Assembly (NCBI GenBank): GCA_000231825.2
Contig: JH720300.1
Coordinates: forward strand, 1,117,928 to 1,181,927
DNA length: 64,000 bases
Direction: 5' to 3'
From: Tetrahymena elliotti 4EA
Lineage: Eukaryota > Ciliophora > Oligohymenophorea > Hymenostomatida > Tetrahymenidae
Positions within the stretch are counted from its first letter, which is position 1; each line of letters opens with the position of its first letter. The notes beneath the pieces were generated by a model. That model worked only from the letters and a program-made list of their open reading frames with translations. It searched no databases and was not told the DNA's origin. A program made the translations under genes and the position numbers. Below, piece by piece: positions 27,101 through 38,867 of this stretch.

Positions 27101-30100
27101 CAAAGTTCCCAAGACAATAGGGGCAGCTTGAGGATTGACTTAGAACAAGTAAATTTGAATGTAGTTCAAGAAATCTATTTTTCAAAAATTTTTTTTTATT
27201 CAGCTTTAAAAAATAAAGATAATTTTACTGTTTTGGTAAAGATAAGCAGTTAATTCATCAATATATTTATGAATGTCGCAAAGGAAGATAAGAGGCTTAG
27301 GGTCTTGTAAACGTAAGCCCTTTAAGAAATCCTTAACCTTAACAGGGTCATAGCAGTTAGCCTTTTCTTGAATAACTTATTCAACAATTCTTAATTAGTT
27401 GCACTTAGTGGCAGCTTCGATGTATTTGAAGTGAATATCCTTATCTTCAGTAGAGTTGATGATTTAACTCAAGAAAGTGTAGACACCATCGAAAGAACCA
27501 ACCTTTCAAATAAAAAAAATGAAAAATTAATTTTTACAATTTTAAAGAAATATTTACAGATTCAAAACACTTGATACAGTTTTAAACAGTGAACTTTTAG
27601 TAGTTCTTGGCACAAGCTTCAACAACTAATGGGAGGTTTTATCTATTGTGTTTGAGTAAATCTTACATACAAGCAAGAGCCCAGTCAGTTTAGACATTAC
27701 TGAAATAGTTGACTAACCAAGCGGGTTGTATCATATGAGTGTTAAGGCAAACACGTCTGATATCCTTGATATCAGAGTAATTTTCAAGAGCTCTTTAGTA
27801 GAGTTGTTTTTGTTCACAGAGTTAAGCAATACGTAATCTGTTATATTGATTCCACTTAGTTAAGTCGAAAATAGGATCAACAATAGTAGGTTCATTGATG
27901 ATGTTCCATTCAAGGACCTTAGTTTACCAAGGACCATCTTCAGGTCTGTTTTACTTCATGCAATCAACAAGGAAAGCACTCATTTCCTTGAACTTACCAG
28001 CTTAGCCAAAGATTTCAGCAATTTGATGTACATTAGTGCTGGGGTTAGTGGCTACTTAAGTCTTAGCAAGGGTAACAGCTTATTAGGGATTGGTGAGAAC
28101 AGTGGATCTAATGACTTCAGTGTAGTTAATTTAACTTAAATTGTTTAAACGAGCATACTTGTCAGCTTCATCAATACGTCCTAAACCACCCAAGGTAGAA
28201 ATAACCTTTAAATGAGAGCCAGATTTCTTGTAAATTTCAATAGCTGAGTTGGGATTTTAGGTAGCAATCAAATCACCCAAACCTTCAGAGAATTCGAGCT
28301 TGTTTTCATTGATCAACTTCTCAACAGCAGTCATTTTGTTTTAACTCAAAAGGAATTAAGCAAGTTCGAATGATTCTAATTGATTTAAGGTACCCTTTTA
28401 GATTAAAGTTTAGAAATAAACAAGAAGAGGGGAGGGAGTTCCTTAAAGTTATTTAAACTTGGCAATAGTTTAAGCGTTTCTAATTAATTCACCAGGAGCG
28501 CCAGCAGCAACTTAAGCGGCATTGGCATAATCACCAGCCATCATAAATCTATTGAATTAATCCATAAACATACCATCAGCACCAGGGAGTCTATATCTAT
28601 ATTTTATTATGACAATAAAATTTATTACATGTTTAAAAAGGAATACTTCTTTGTATTATAAATAATAGATTAAAATAACAAATAATTACCTAGAAGCAAG
28701 CTTGAAAGCAACTTAGACTACATTGGGAATATTTTATTGTCTTTATAAGTGGGGAACAAGTTAAGCGGGATCAATTTGAATAAGAATAACACTACCGTTT
28801 TTAGCAATAGCGTAGATGCCATCTTCCTTAGAGTCTTGAGTGGCAACAAAGATTGAGGAATCAGTAACCTTTTGTTGATAAATAAGGGTGCTGGTAGTTA
28901 ATTCGTAAACGAAGAGGAAACCACTCTTGCTTAAGCAGAAAAGTTAACCATACTTAGTACAAACTTACATATAAATGGGGAAATCAGCAGGAAATTAAGG
29001 ATTAAAAGGATATTCAACTGCACCTTTATATTTTTAGAAACCCTCAGGAGGGGGAGACAATTCTCTTAAAAGGATTTTAGCAGCAGTCTCACCAGGTTTT
29101 CTATCATAATAGGCAAAAATATCAGAAAGGTGAGTGTCATTATGAATTTTAGCTTGTCCGAAACAACAGCAGTGACCAGTCAAAGGCTATTAGCTGTTTT
29201 CATCAAGCTTATATAATTAAATATCACCATTAATTTATCTCTAGTCAGGAGAAGAGATACCATATAAAGCAGCCCAGTTTCCTTAGCTGTTAACTTTATA
29301 ACCAATAATCTAACAGTTGGGGTTAGCCAAATTGCCGGCTCTAATATTATAGAGGAAAAAAATTGAGTTAAGAGGATAAATAAAAATTGAAAGAATGAAT
29401 ATTAATTTTTTGTCAAATTTCTGATAAGAATATTTTTTAAAAGGTTAAAGAAGAGTGTAAATTTTTTTGAATTTTAAATAAATTAGAAAGTGAGAGAAAT
29501 AAGTATTTTATTTGAGAGAAATAAGGAAGAAGACATTGATTGATTAATTTTGTAAAGATATCTGAAAAGTAATCAGAAAAAATAAAAAGTGAGTTTGAAA
29601 TAAAATTAAAAAAAATTAATTAATTAAATAAAATTAGTATAATAAATAAATAATAAAATAGGATATTTATTTTTTTAATCAAACTTTCTTTCTTCCTTAA
29701 TAATTTTTCTTTTCTTTTCGTTTTCTATTAATAATCTCATTTCATTTTCAAAAATTAATTAATTGATTATTTAGTTTTATTAATTGCTATCACATTTGTT
29801 TCTCTCTTTCAATTTATTTCACTTTTTTTAAAACTTTAACCTACTAAAAACTTAAAATTATACAAGAGAGAGCTTTTATTTATATCTTTAATCTGCTATA
29901 ATTATTTTTATTTATTATGGACTGGAATTTAGTGAGTGATTTGACTATCGGCTTTTTGATTTTGAAATTATTTTGAAATATTTGTTTACCTTTCAAAAGC
30001 AACAGTTGAAGGAGCTTGGGAAGTAAGATCACTATGATATACCTTGGTGGGAGTAACCATTGCTAAAATGTTATTATTAACCCAAGTCATATAGACAATA

Positions 30101-31026
30101 GCTTCATTTAAATCAATATGTTTAAGCTTTTCTCTGTTGTCCAAGTTATAGATCTTTATTTTTTTAATAAACATCATTCGTTAATAACATAATTAATAAA
30201 TAGAAAAAAGAGAGTTTTTTAGCAAAAAATGTGGTAAATATTTGTATATTTTCTTCTCTCTTTGTAAAGTGTGGTAAAGAGTTAAATGATTTATATGTAT
30301 TTCAGAATTTAACAAGAATAAATTAAGTTACTTAAACATAACAGCCTACTCCGTTGGGACTAGGAGCTCTCATACTAAGGATATTCTTTGAAGGATGGTT
30401 TAAACTGTACTCAGCTTTATTGGGCTTTCTATTAACGCTGAAGTTGTTGTCAACCTAAATCTATGTCAATTGATTTTATCCTTGCTATTATTAGTTATTA
30501 AAAAAATATCTTTAGCTAACATTTTTAACTATTTAAAAAGTCTTTCTTTTTCCTCTTCTATTCTTTGAAAATTGCAAAAAGAAAAATTAGTTAGTTTAAA
30601 AGATAAAAAATAAATGGATCAGCGACTGCGTATCTTACAATTTTACATAATAATGCTTTGAGTTGTGGTTAAAGGACAAAGCTCAACTGGTTTATAGCAA
30701 ACCATTATTTAACTAAAAAGCTTTATTTTTGGTTTGGGTGAACTGAAAATGAAAAGAATGTAAAAATTTAAAAATTAATCATGCCAACTAAAATTGAAAT
30801 AATAGTTATGTGATTCAATCTATCTATCAAAGAGGATTTTGAAGACTGAGAAAAATGTTAAAATTTCTATGCAGAATGAATTATAATTTACAGCATTTTT
30901 GTCATTAATGCAAATAGTTCTATCTGATTAAAAGCTTGTTTAATTGAACTTAAGATATTCAGAACCAACTCCTAATTGGGTTAGGGAAGCAACTGTCTAA
31001 ACTCTAATAGGAACGCCTCCTTGCAT
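24111..31026 (-). CDS. CHC1: Clathrin heavy chain
   Basis: Eleven exons join in phase (high to low): 31026-30892, 30460-30332, 30153-29990, 29340-28690, 28596-27558, 27502-27229, 27174-26839, 26781-25457, 25376-25086, 25020-24730, 24647-24111 (TGA). The product is about 1723 residues (human 1675). It is the leg of the clathrin triskelion that coats endocytic and TGN vesicles. The start [15 protein letters not shown] aligns with the family MAQILPIRFQ. The N-terminal beta-propeller (exons 1-4) is followed by the linker and alpha-zigzag CHCR repeats. Strong blocks include HNALAKI near 26930, [18 protein letters not shown]-type NPYRKQVIEQVV, and [18 protein letters not shown] in the trimerisation region. 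The end differs from animals: an acidic/basic coiled stretch, then [17 protein letters not shown] and a run of PPMGG repeats ending GTNPFGPQ. The first intron of the propeller region (29989-29341) is the longest, 649 bp. Confidence 0.97.
24138..24290 (-). repeat. Coding minisatellite: PPMGG(M/I) repeats at the clathrin C terminus
   Basis: About eight near-tandem units of 12-18 bp encode [12 protein letters not shown] repeats. Plus-strand units read like ggaggcataccacccat with synonymous changes. The stretch is much richer in G+C than its surroundings. It replaces the divergent C-terminal tail of animal clathrin heavy chain. Repeat number may vary between alleles. Confidence 0.9.
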
Positions 31027-32965
31027 GTCTTTTGTTTTTTGTTGTTGATTTTGTTTTCTTCTTCTTTATTTCTTTTTTATTTTAAAGATTTTTTATTTAA
31101 TTATTTTTTATTTCCCACATCATTGCACTTAATTATCCTTGCTAATACATTAATTTTTATTTAACTAAATATTTCTTACAACCAACTTTTTGAATTCTCA
31201 ATACATTTCATAATCAAAAAGCAAAAGAAAAGTAATGATGCATGCATTATAATAATTGCCATTCTTCATTCATTTATTCAATGTATTTTTATTCATTTTC
31301 ATTATCATCCCTGATTCTTTATTTCTTTACTTGGGTTTATGTTTTTGTTTCTCTCCACATCTTCTATTTTTTCTCTAAGACTTTTCAAAGTAAGGGTCAA
31401 GACTATAAATTTTAACTTATTATTAACTATTTTTCATGCAAAGTATCAAATATCTCCATTATTTATTTTTGATAGACTCTTAAAATTTGAATTATTTATT
31501 TTTCCATTTTGCTTGGATTTTAATAAGGTCAATTATCAAGAAATCGTTTTGTAATTTCAAAATCATAATTAAATGCCATGATCCAATATTTCATCAGAAA
31601 AACATATTAAAAATTAAATAATTTTTAATTACCATTTATCAGAATTTGATACTAAAATAAGTTAAAAAATATTTTTCAGAAATAAAAAATATGTATTAAA
31701 TAAAGGTGATAAAAATGTATCTGTTTTTAGCTATTTTTAAGATAAAATATTTAATATCTCCATTACTAGTTTTTGATAGATACTCTTAAAATTTCAATTA
31801 TTTATTTTTCCATATTTACTTTATTTTAATAAATTCATATATCAATAAATAATTTATATAATTTTAAAATCATAATCAAGTATTATGATTCAATATTTCA
31901 TCAAAAAAATATATTAAAACTTAGATAATTTTTAATTACCATTTATCAGAATTTAATATTCAAAAAAAAAAAATAATATTTTTCAGAAATCAAAAATATG
32001 TTTGATGAGAAAAATGTATTGATTGATTGACTTTTAAAAATTTTTTTACCAAAATTAGTTAAAATAATATTTAAAATAAATACTCAACATTTTATTTTTA
32101 ATGTATTTTCAAGTAATTGAAAGTTAATAGAAATCTAAGCACACAATTCCTTTATTTGATTTCTCATGAATATTTTGATAATAGTAAATCAGAAAAGAAT
32201 TTTTATTTAAAAAAATTAATTTTATTTTTTTTTTGTCTTTCTCTTAACTTTTAATTTTTAAAAAATTTTTATAAAAAACTATTATAAAAACTAAGGACTT
32301 CTTCTTTGGAATAATATTGTCATAGCTTTCTAATATTAGTGAGGGAATAGTTATTTATAATAATTTTTGATTGTACTTTTTATTTTATTGAACTAGACAA
32401 TAGAAAAGTGATGGATTATAGATTATAATATAATTTAGTTAAATTTTTAATGATCGATTTTTTCATTCAAATTTGTTTCGATTTATTGTAAAAAAAAAAT
32501 CTTTCAATCAATCAATTAATTTTGAGTCCATTAATTTATCAAATCAATAAATCATCAACTTTTAAAAAAAAAAATTCATAGATTTAAACAATTTAACTTT
32601 CCAAAAAATAGAAGTATTATTGTTATTTAGTTGGTCTAAAATAATTTGATTTTGATCAAAAGACCAGAGATTCTATATATTTCTTTCTTTAAATTTTTAG
32701 GTTGCACATATAAAGATTGTACTGAACAACATTTAAACAAATATTATAATATAATCTGTTTTTAATCAGAGATTACTGTATTATCAATATAAAGCTTATT
32801 TTAATTCACAATTTGTAGATTTGAAATGATGTTTGTTATAAAATAGAATTTGATCTTTGATAGGCCATTAATTGAGAACATTTTAAGAAAATAATAGAAT
32901 CAGATTATAAACCATTAAGTTATTAAAGAAAAGTTAATAAAAAAAGTAAGAATAAATTAAAGAAA
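31027..32965. other. Divergent intergenic region, clathrin / kinase 1
   Basis: 1.9 kb between the start codons of clathrin heavy chain (minus) and kinase 1 (plus). The part next to clathrin (31027-31400) is T- and C-richer on the plus strand and should hold its promoter. The middle contains an approximate 300-bp-period direct duplication, annotated separately. A standard-code ORF at 31339-31554 has no recognisable protein features and partly overlaps the repeat. No RNA gene was seen. Confidence 0.5.
31439..31997. repeat. Diverged direct duplication, period about 302 bp
   Basis: Unit 1 (about 31439-31690) and unit 2 (about 31741-31997) share many blocks in the same order: aatatctccatta, tttttgatagactcttaaaat, ttatttatttttccat, aatcataattaa, ccaatatttcatca, aaaaatatattaaaa, ataatttttaattacc, atttatcagaattt and tttttcagaaat. 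I estimate identity at about 80% by eye. It lies wholly in non-coding DNA between clathrin and kinase 1. Confidence 0.75.
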
Positions 32966-34915
32966 ATGAAAAAAAATAATAAATTTGAGTAACTTAAATC
33001 TTCTATAAAAGGAAGTCTAAACCTCAAGATTTCTTAAGAAACTATGTTTTCGTAAAGAAAAGAAATTATTGAATAAGACAGTGCTTTCAATATTTATTAC
33101 ATAATGGGTAACTTTCACTCATATTATTAAGAATTTGAAGTATTAGGTGAAGGCTGTGTTGGCTTAGTTAAGAAAGTGCGTAAAATCTCTACTGGAGAGT
33201 ACTTTGCTTGTAAATCAGTAAAATTGAAAGATGAAGAAACTGTAATGCAAGTGATTAGAGAATTTAAAAATATAAGAAATTTAAATCACCCAAACATTGT
33301 TAAGATGTATGAACTTTTTGTAGATGAAGTCAAAAGGAGGATTTACACAATTATGGAATTAGTAGAAGCAAAGGAGATGTTTGAAGTGATAAGAAAGCTA
33401 GGTTCGTACTCTGAATAAATAGCTTCTAAAATATTTAAATAAATTCTTTCTTCTATCAAATACATGCATGAATAAATGGTGTGCCACAGAGATTTGAAGC
33501 CAAATAACATCTTAGCGACCGAAGATGGATTATGTGTCAAAATCACTGATTTTAACATTTCTAAATTTGGAAATCAAAGCAAAAAAGATTAGCTATATAA
33601 TCAAAATCTAAAAATGTGGACTTACACAGGGACTGTTTCTTTTTCAGCTCCAGAGATCTTTTCTGAGGGAGAATATGATCAATCTGTTGATATTTGGAGT
33701 GCAGGAGTAGTTTTATATACTATGCTTAGTGGAGAAGAGCCTTTCTAAGCAGAATATCTAAAAGATTTGATACACAAAATATAGACAGCTGATTATTCTT
33801 TTCCTGCAGAAAGTTGGGAGCACATAAGTGAAGATGCCAAAGATCTAATTCGAAAATGTTTAATTCTAAATGCAGATGAAAGGATAAAGCCAGAATAGGC
33901 TCTCCTTCATCCATGGATAACCGGAAAGCAAAATACTTCACCTTTGGCTTTGATATTCTTTAATAACTTTGAGAACACAGCAAAAAGACTCTCAAAGTAA
34001 GTTAACGCCTATGAAAAACTAGGGCTCATAAAAATTTCTGAAAGAAAAAAATCAGTTGATTCTAGCATTCTTCGCCAGCACCAGCTGAAATAGTTTTACT
34101 TAAATGAAACTTGTAATAGTTCAGGTAGCACAAAAGATGCTATAGATGATTAAACCAAATCAATTACCAGTTTCGCTACTTATAAAAATTTATACTAATA
34201 AATTATTCCTGAAGCAAATGGAAGCCTACTATCTTTTAATCATTTTAATTCAATTACTAATTAATCTTAGCCTTTTATAAATCTTAGCAATTAAAGCTAA
34301 TTAGAAATTTCAAAAAGAGTCAGTATCTGTTTTGCTACAATCAAAAATCTTTAAAAATGCAATGAAAGTACAATTGAAGAGAGCGATTAAGAATCTGTAT
34401 TGAATTCGCCTTAAGTCCAGCGCTCTCCCCGAACAAAAAAGTATCATAAAACACTAATTATCCATGATAGATATAGACTTAGTGAGCAAGATTAATTTAC
34501 TATATAATAAAACGAAATAATAGCTTCCACTACATCTAGTATCTCTCATACTTTCACTGATGAAATTTTAGATTTAGGTATTAGCAATACTAATATTCAA
34601 AACTAGAGTTAAAATCTAATTAATCCTATTTATGGTTTGCTTCAAAACAAAACTTATCTTAATAGATCTAATTAATAAATAAGCAATATACAGGAATAAG
34701 ATAGTATGAATAGTCTAAATTCAACTGAGAACCCATAAAGCAATATAGAGATTGATAGCTCTCAGACATTTGATTCTAAACTAAAAGTGGATACTTCTAA
34801 TAAAAATACTGAAATTAAAAACTAATAAACAAGTCTATCACCTAAAAAGCGTAAATAACCTAAAAATAATACCTGTTTAATTGGTTCTGTTTAAAAAACT
34901 ATATGTTCTTCCTGA
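32966..34915 (+). CDS. Ser/Thr protein kinase 1 (CAMK-like), DFN variant, 649 aa
   Basis: Single uninterrupted ciliate-code frame from Met 32966 to TGA 34913-34915. The start was set by the tandem paralog: MKKNNKFEQLKSSIKG matches its N terminus, whereas Met 33104 (MGNFHS) is internal. Kinase domain about residues 56-320: Gly-loop G61-E-G63-C-V-G66, lysine K83 (FACK), helix-C glutamate E99, H174-R-D catalytic loop with LKPNN, D195-F-N197 at the Mg-binding motif, A228-P-E, DIWSAGVVLYTMLSG and PEQALLHPWI. The HPWI ending and overall pattern resemble CAMK-group kinases. All catalytic residues are present, so it is probably active, but the DFG glycine is Asn. The remaining half is a low-complexity Ser/Asn/Gln tail containing a conserved block (KYHKTLIIHDRYRLSEQDQF) shared with kinase 2. 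Substrate unknown. Confidence 0.93.
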
Positions 34916-35885
34916 TAGTCTTTAGTGCTAATAACTTTTTAACTGAAGATTTTCATCATTAAAAGCAATGTTATATTTATTAAATGAAAATAAAAAATAA
35001 ATAAATTTAAACATTTTGTGAATTACATTGCAAAAAGTCACCCTTGATTAATAAAAATGATTAAATAAGTAAATAACAATTTATTAATTTATTTCTATAT
35101 TAATTAATTATTATTCCTGATATGATAGTTAATACATTCACTTTATAAATTTGAATATAAATTAAATGTATGTAATGCAATTCATAAATATTTATTAAAA
35201 AAATCCACAATAAACAGATATTAAAAATAAATTTTGCAACTTTATATTAAAAATAATCTTCATTTACTTTATTTAATATTTTTAAATAAAATTATTTTTA
35301 TGTTTTGAATTTTCTTCATTAAAATTCCTATCAAAGTGGAGAACTTATATTATTTTTTAAATAAATTAGATTTATGATTTACAATAAAAATTTATAATAA
35401 CTGAATAGTAGCATTTTATTTAAAAAAAAAGATAATTTATTTTAAAATAATCTAATTTTTTTAAGGAATAAAAATAAAGAAACAGTAATACTAATATCTA
35501 ATTTTTTAACTTTAGACAAAATTAACTTTTTTGACAAGAAATTTTCTATTTTTGTAAAAAGAAAATTACTCAATATTTTAAAAAATAATGGCAGATTTTG
35601 ATATATTTGATTTTTTTTTGGCATTTTTTTCTATGAAGCTATGAAAGCTGATATAACTAAAGAAAATTTTATAGTTATTATTCTAGAACTACAAGACTTT
35701 ATTAAAATTTTTAGCCAGTTTGATTTCACTTAATAATAAGTGTGTGGTTATATTAAATATAAGTAAAATTTGCATTTAGTTTATGAAAATTTCACTCATA
35801 AAATATTGAATAAAACAAAATTTTTTAGTCAAAGCTTTGATAAGTAACTTTAATTCTAAATTATTAAGTAAGTAAACTATACAAA
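34916..35885. other. Intergenic between tandem kinases
   Basis: A+T-rich spacer holding the 3' UTR of kinase 1 and the promoter of kinase 2. A standard-code minus-strand ORF at 35442-35624 lacks any recognisable feature and is likely chance. No other feature was seen. Confidence 0.5.
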
Positions 35886-37874
35886 ATGTCTAAAAATGAA
35901 AAAATGAACAAATTAAGAAGCTAACTTAAAGGCACAATAAAGAAAGTTAGCCATCCGATGATATCAGATAGGGCTGAAGTTGTTGAGAAGGACCGAGAAC
36001 ATTAAATTTATTATATTCCGGGGAATTTCAGCTAATTTTTTGAAGAGCTTGATATATTAGGAGAAGGGTGTGTAGGTTTAGTAAAAAAAGTTAAAAGAAT
36101 ATCTAATGGGGAGATGTTTGCATGTAAAATGGTGAAGCTAAAAGATGAAGAAACTGTTTTATAAGTAATAAGAGAATTCAAAAATATAAAAAAATTAAAC
36201 CATCCTAATATTGTAAGAGTTTATGAGCTCTATGTTGATGAAATAAAAAGAAGAATATATACCATTATGGAGTTAGTAGAAGCTAGTGAAATGTTTGAAG
36301 TAATTAGGAAACTTGGTTCTTACTCTGAAGAAATTGCGTCTCTAATTTTCAAATAAATCCTCTCATGCATTCGATATATGCATGAATCGTGTGTGTGTCA
36401 TCGTGATTTGAAGCCTAACAATATTCTTTCTACTGAAGATGGATAGTGTGTTAAAATAACTGACTTTAATATTTCAAAATTTGGGTCTACCACAAAAAAG
36501 GATAAGTTTTTTAACAAGAATGTCAAAATGTGGACTTATACTGGAACTGTTTCTTTTTCTGCTCCTGAAGTTTTTAGCGAAGACGAATATGACTAATCAG
36601 TAGATATATGGAGTGCTGGAGTTGTTCTTTATACGATGTTAAGTGGTTAGGAGCCATTTTAAGCCGAATATTTGTAAGACTTAATTTCTAAAATATAAAA
36701 TGCCGATTACTAATTTCAAAGCCATATTTGGTCTGCAATTAGTGATGAAGCTAAAGATCTTATTCAAAAATGTTTAATTTTAAATCCTAAAGAAAGAATT
36801 ACTCCAGAATAAGCTCTTCTTCATCCTTGGATTACCAGAAAATAAAATACTTCCCCACTGGCACTTATTATATTTAATAACTTTGAAAATAATGCAGGAA
36901 GATTGTCTAAAAAGGTTCACGCCTATTAAAAATTAGGTTTAATCAAACCTTTAAATAGGAAAATTTCAATAGATTATAGCATATTGCAAAGAAGTAACCA
37001 TCATAACGAATAAGGGTTCTCACAAGAAAGTCCTTATTCTATAAATAATATAATTCTAAGTAGAGATAGCGGCTAATCAAAATCCAGTTCATCCTAAAAT
37101 AAAAACTACTCTTCTTTTTATGATGCTTGTGTAAAGGTAGAGTAATTAAGAGAGGATAACTTACAACCATTAGATATTGAACAAATTTAAAAGATAGAAT
37201 CTCCTAACAATAACTCTCCTCCAAAGATAATAATAATCTCACCAATTAAAGATGCCAAAAGCAATTCATCTTTATTTTTTAAGTAAGCTTTTAGTCCCTA
37301 ATAATGCTCTGATTTAGTAGATAATCGCTCTCAAAAATCTGCTACTTTTTCCTAAGAAATAATAAAACAAACTTAAGTTAATACAAATAATCAAAAAATA
37401 AAGAGAATTTAAAGCCTCTATGTAGGAGATAACTCTAAAGAAGATGAAAGAAGTAATTAAATAGAATCATCTAGTTAGAAAAAGATATAGGCTGATCCAC
37501 AATTTTCTAGATTTGCGAGATCTTAAAAAACTCATAAAACATTAATACTACATGACAGATACAAGCTAAATGAAGAAGAATAATTTCTATTGTCATAAAA
37601 TTAATTTTCTGAATAAGTTCTTAGTACAAATACTTTAAATTAAATTAATACCCAAAACTTATAAGCAACTAATACCAACTCTTTATACCAATAAACTAAT
37701 TCATCTTTATTATTTATTGGAGAATCTCTAGCCTAAAAATCTAAGCTAGAGGAAAATGATAATAATGAAGGTTCTAAGCCAAAATAGTAAATACTTAAGC
37801 CTGATTAAAACAGAAAAAAATTAAGGCATTTTACAATGAATGATTAAAAAAAATCATATGATTAACCAAAGTGA
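35886..37874 (+). CDS. Ser/Thr protein kinase 2 (CAMK-like), DFN variant, 662 aa
   Basis: Tandem paralog of kinase 1, one uninterrupted frame from Met 35886 to TGA 37872-37874. The kinase domain is very similar to kinase 1 with identical spacing: G59-E-G-C-V-G64, K81, H172-R-D with LKPNN, D193-F-N195, SFSAPEVF, DIWSAGVVLYTMLSGQEPF and HPWITRK. Both copies carry DFN, so the change predates the duplication. The C-terminal half is low-complexity (Ser, Asn, Gln, Lys) and much more diverged, but keeps the block THKTLILHDRYKLNEEEQF, which may be a docking or autoregulatory motif. Synonymous and tail divergence indicate an old duplication, not an assembly artefact. The pathway is unknown. Confidence 0.93.
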
Positions 37875-38867
37875 TAAAGTGATGTATTAAAAAAATGTAA
37901 AAGCATCAAGTCTATATAAAAAATAGTCAGAAGCAGAAATCAAAATATTTCTTTAAATAACCACAAAAAATTTCCAATTTCTAAAAATATTTTTTTGAAA
38001 AATTTATAAATTTAATTTTAATTTTAAAAAAATTCTTTTTTACAATACACATTTATATTATTAGTAAATCATATTATATTATTTATTTATTCTTTCATTT
38101 TAAAGTTTAATTTTCTTTTCTTAAAACTTAAATGCAATATCAAAAGAATATAAAATTTCTTTGAAATTTACTTTAGTTTCTTGTATTATTTAAAATTTAA
38201 CTTAATTTAATTCAATACAATTTTTTAATAAAATTTTTAGTTTGCTTTATTTCTTTGACTTCAATTAAACCCATAAATTTATTGATTTAATTAAGTTAAC
38301 TATTTTGGAAAAGTAATATTTAATATAAAATGGCCCAGTCTTCTTATTTTTTTGTTTAAAATAGAAATTTTATTTCCATTTAAGAGGCTTGCACAAAAAA
38401 ACCAAAAAAATAAAATAATTTAATTTGAAACCTCTAGAAAAATTTATTTTAAAGAAATTGTTATTCTAGCTTAGGGAAATTAAATAATTTAAACTTATAA
38501 TGTTTATTTTTAAGTTTGTAAAGAAATGTTAAAGTTTAACCTCTTTTCCCTATGCTGTTTTAATGGTATTTATTATATTTATTATAAAGAATAGTAATTA
38601 CACCTAATTTTATAAATTAAAAACAACAATTTTTGTTGTGAATTCTTTTGTTATTAGTTTTCTCATAAAAAAAACAATACAGAATTTAGTTTCGCAGCTA
38701 TACAACTCCTAAAAAAAATTGCTTTCAAATTTGTATTTGAGTAATATTTTGTAATTAATAAAGGAATACAGTAATTAATAAATTAACATTGAAAAATAGA
38801 GTAAATTAAAAATCTATAATAGTGTTATTAAATTAAACAGTAAAAAATACATAGCACATCCTGAAAA
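37875..38867. other. Intergenic, A+T-rich
   Basis: Spacer between kinase 2 and the ankyrin-Sec7 gene. No gene, RNA or repeat was recognised. It should hold the kinase 2 3' UTR and the next promoter. Confidence 0.5.

Noticed and set aside
31339..31554. 71-aa plus-strand ORF
   Set aside because: No start context, domain or composition bias; it overlaps the non-coding direct repeat.
33104..33418. Kinase 1 starting at MGNFHS with an N-myristoylation site
   Set aside because: The frame extends upstream to Met 32966 and the extra 46 residues align with the N terminus of kinase 2, so this Met is internal.
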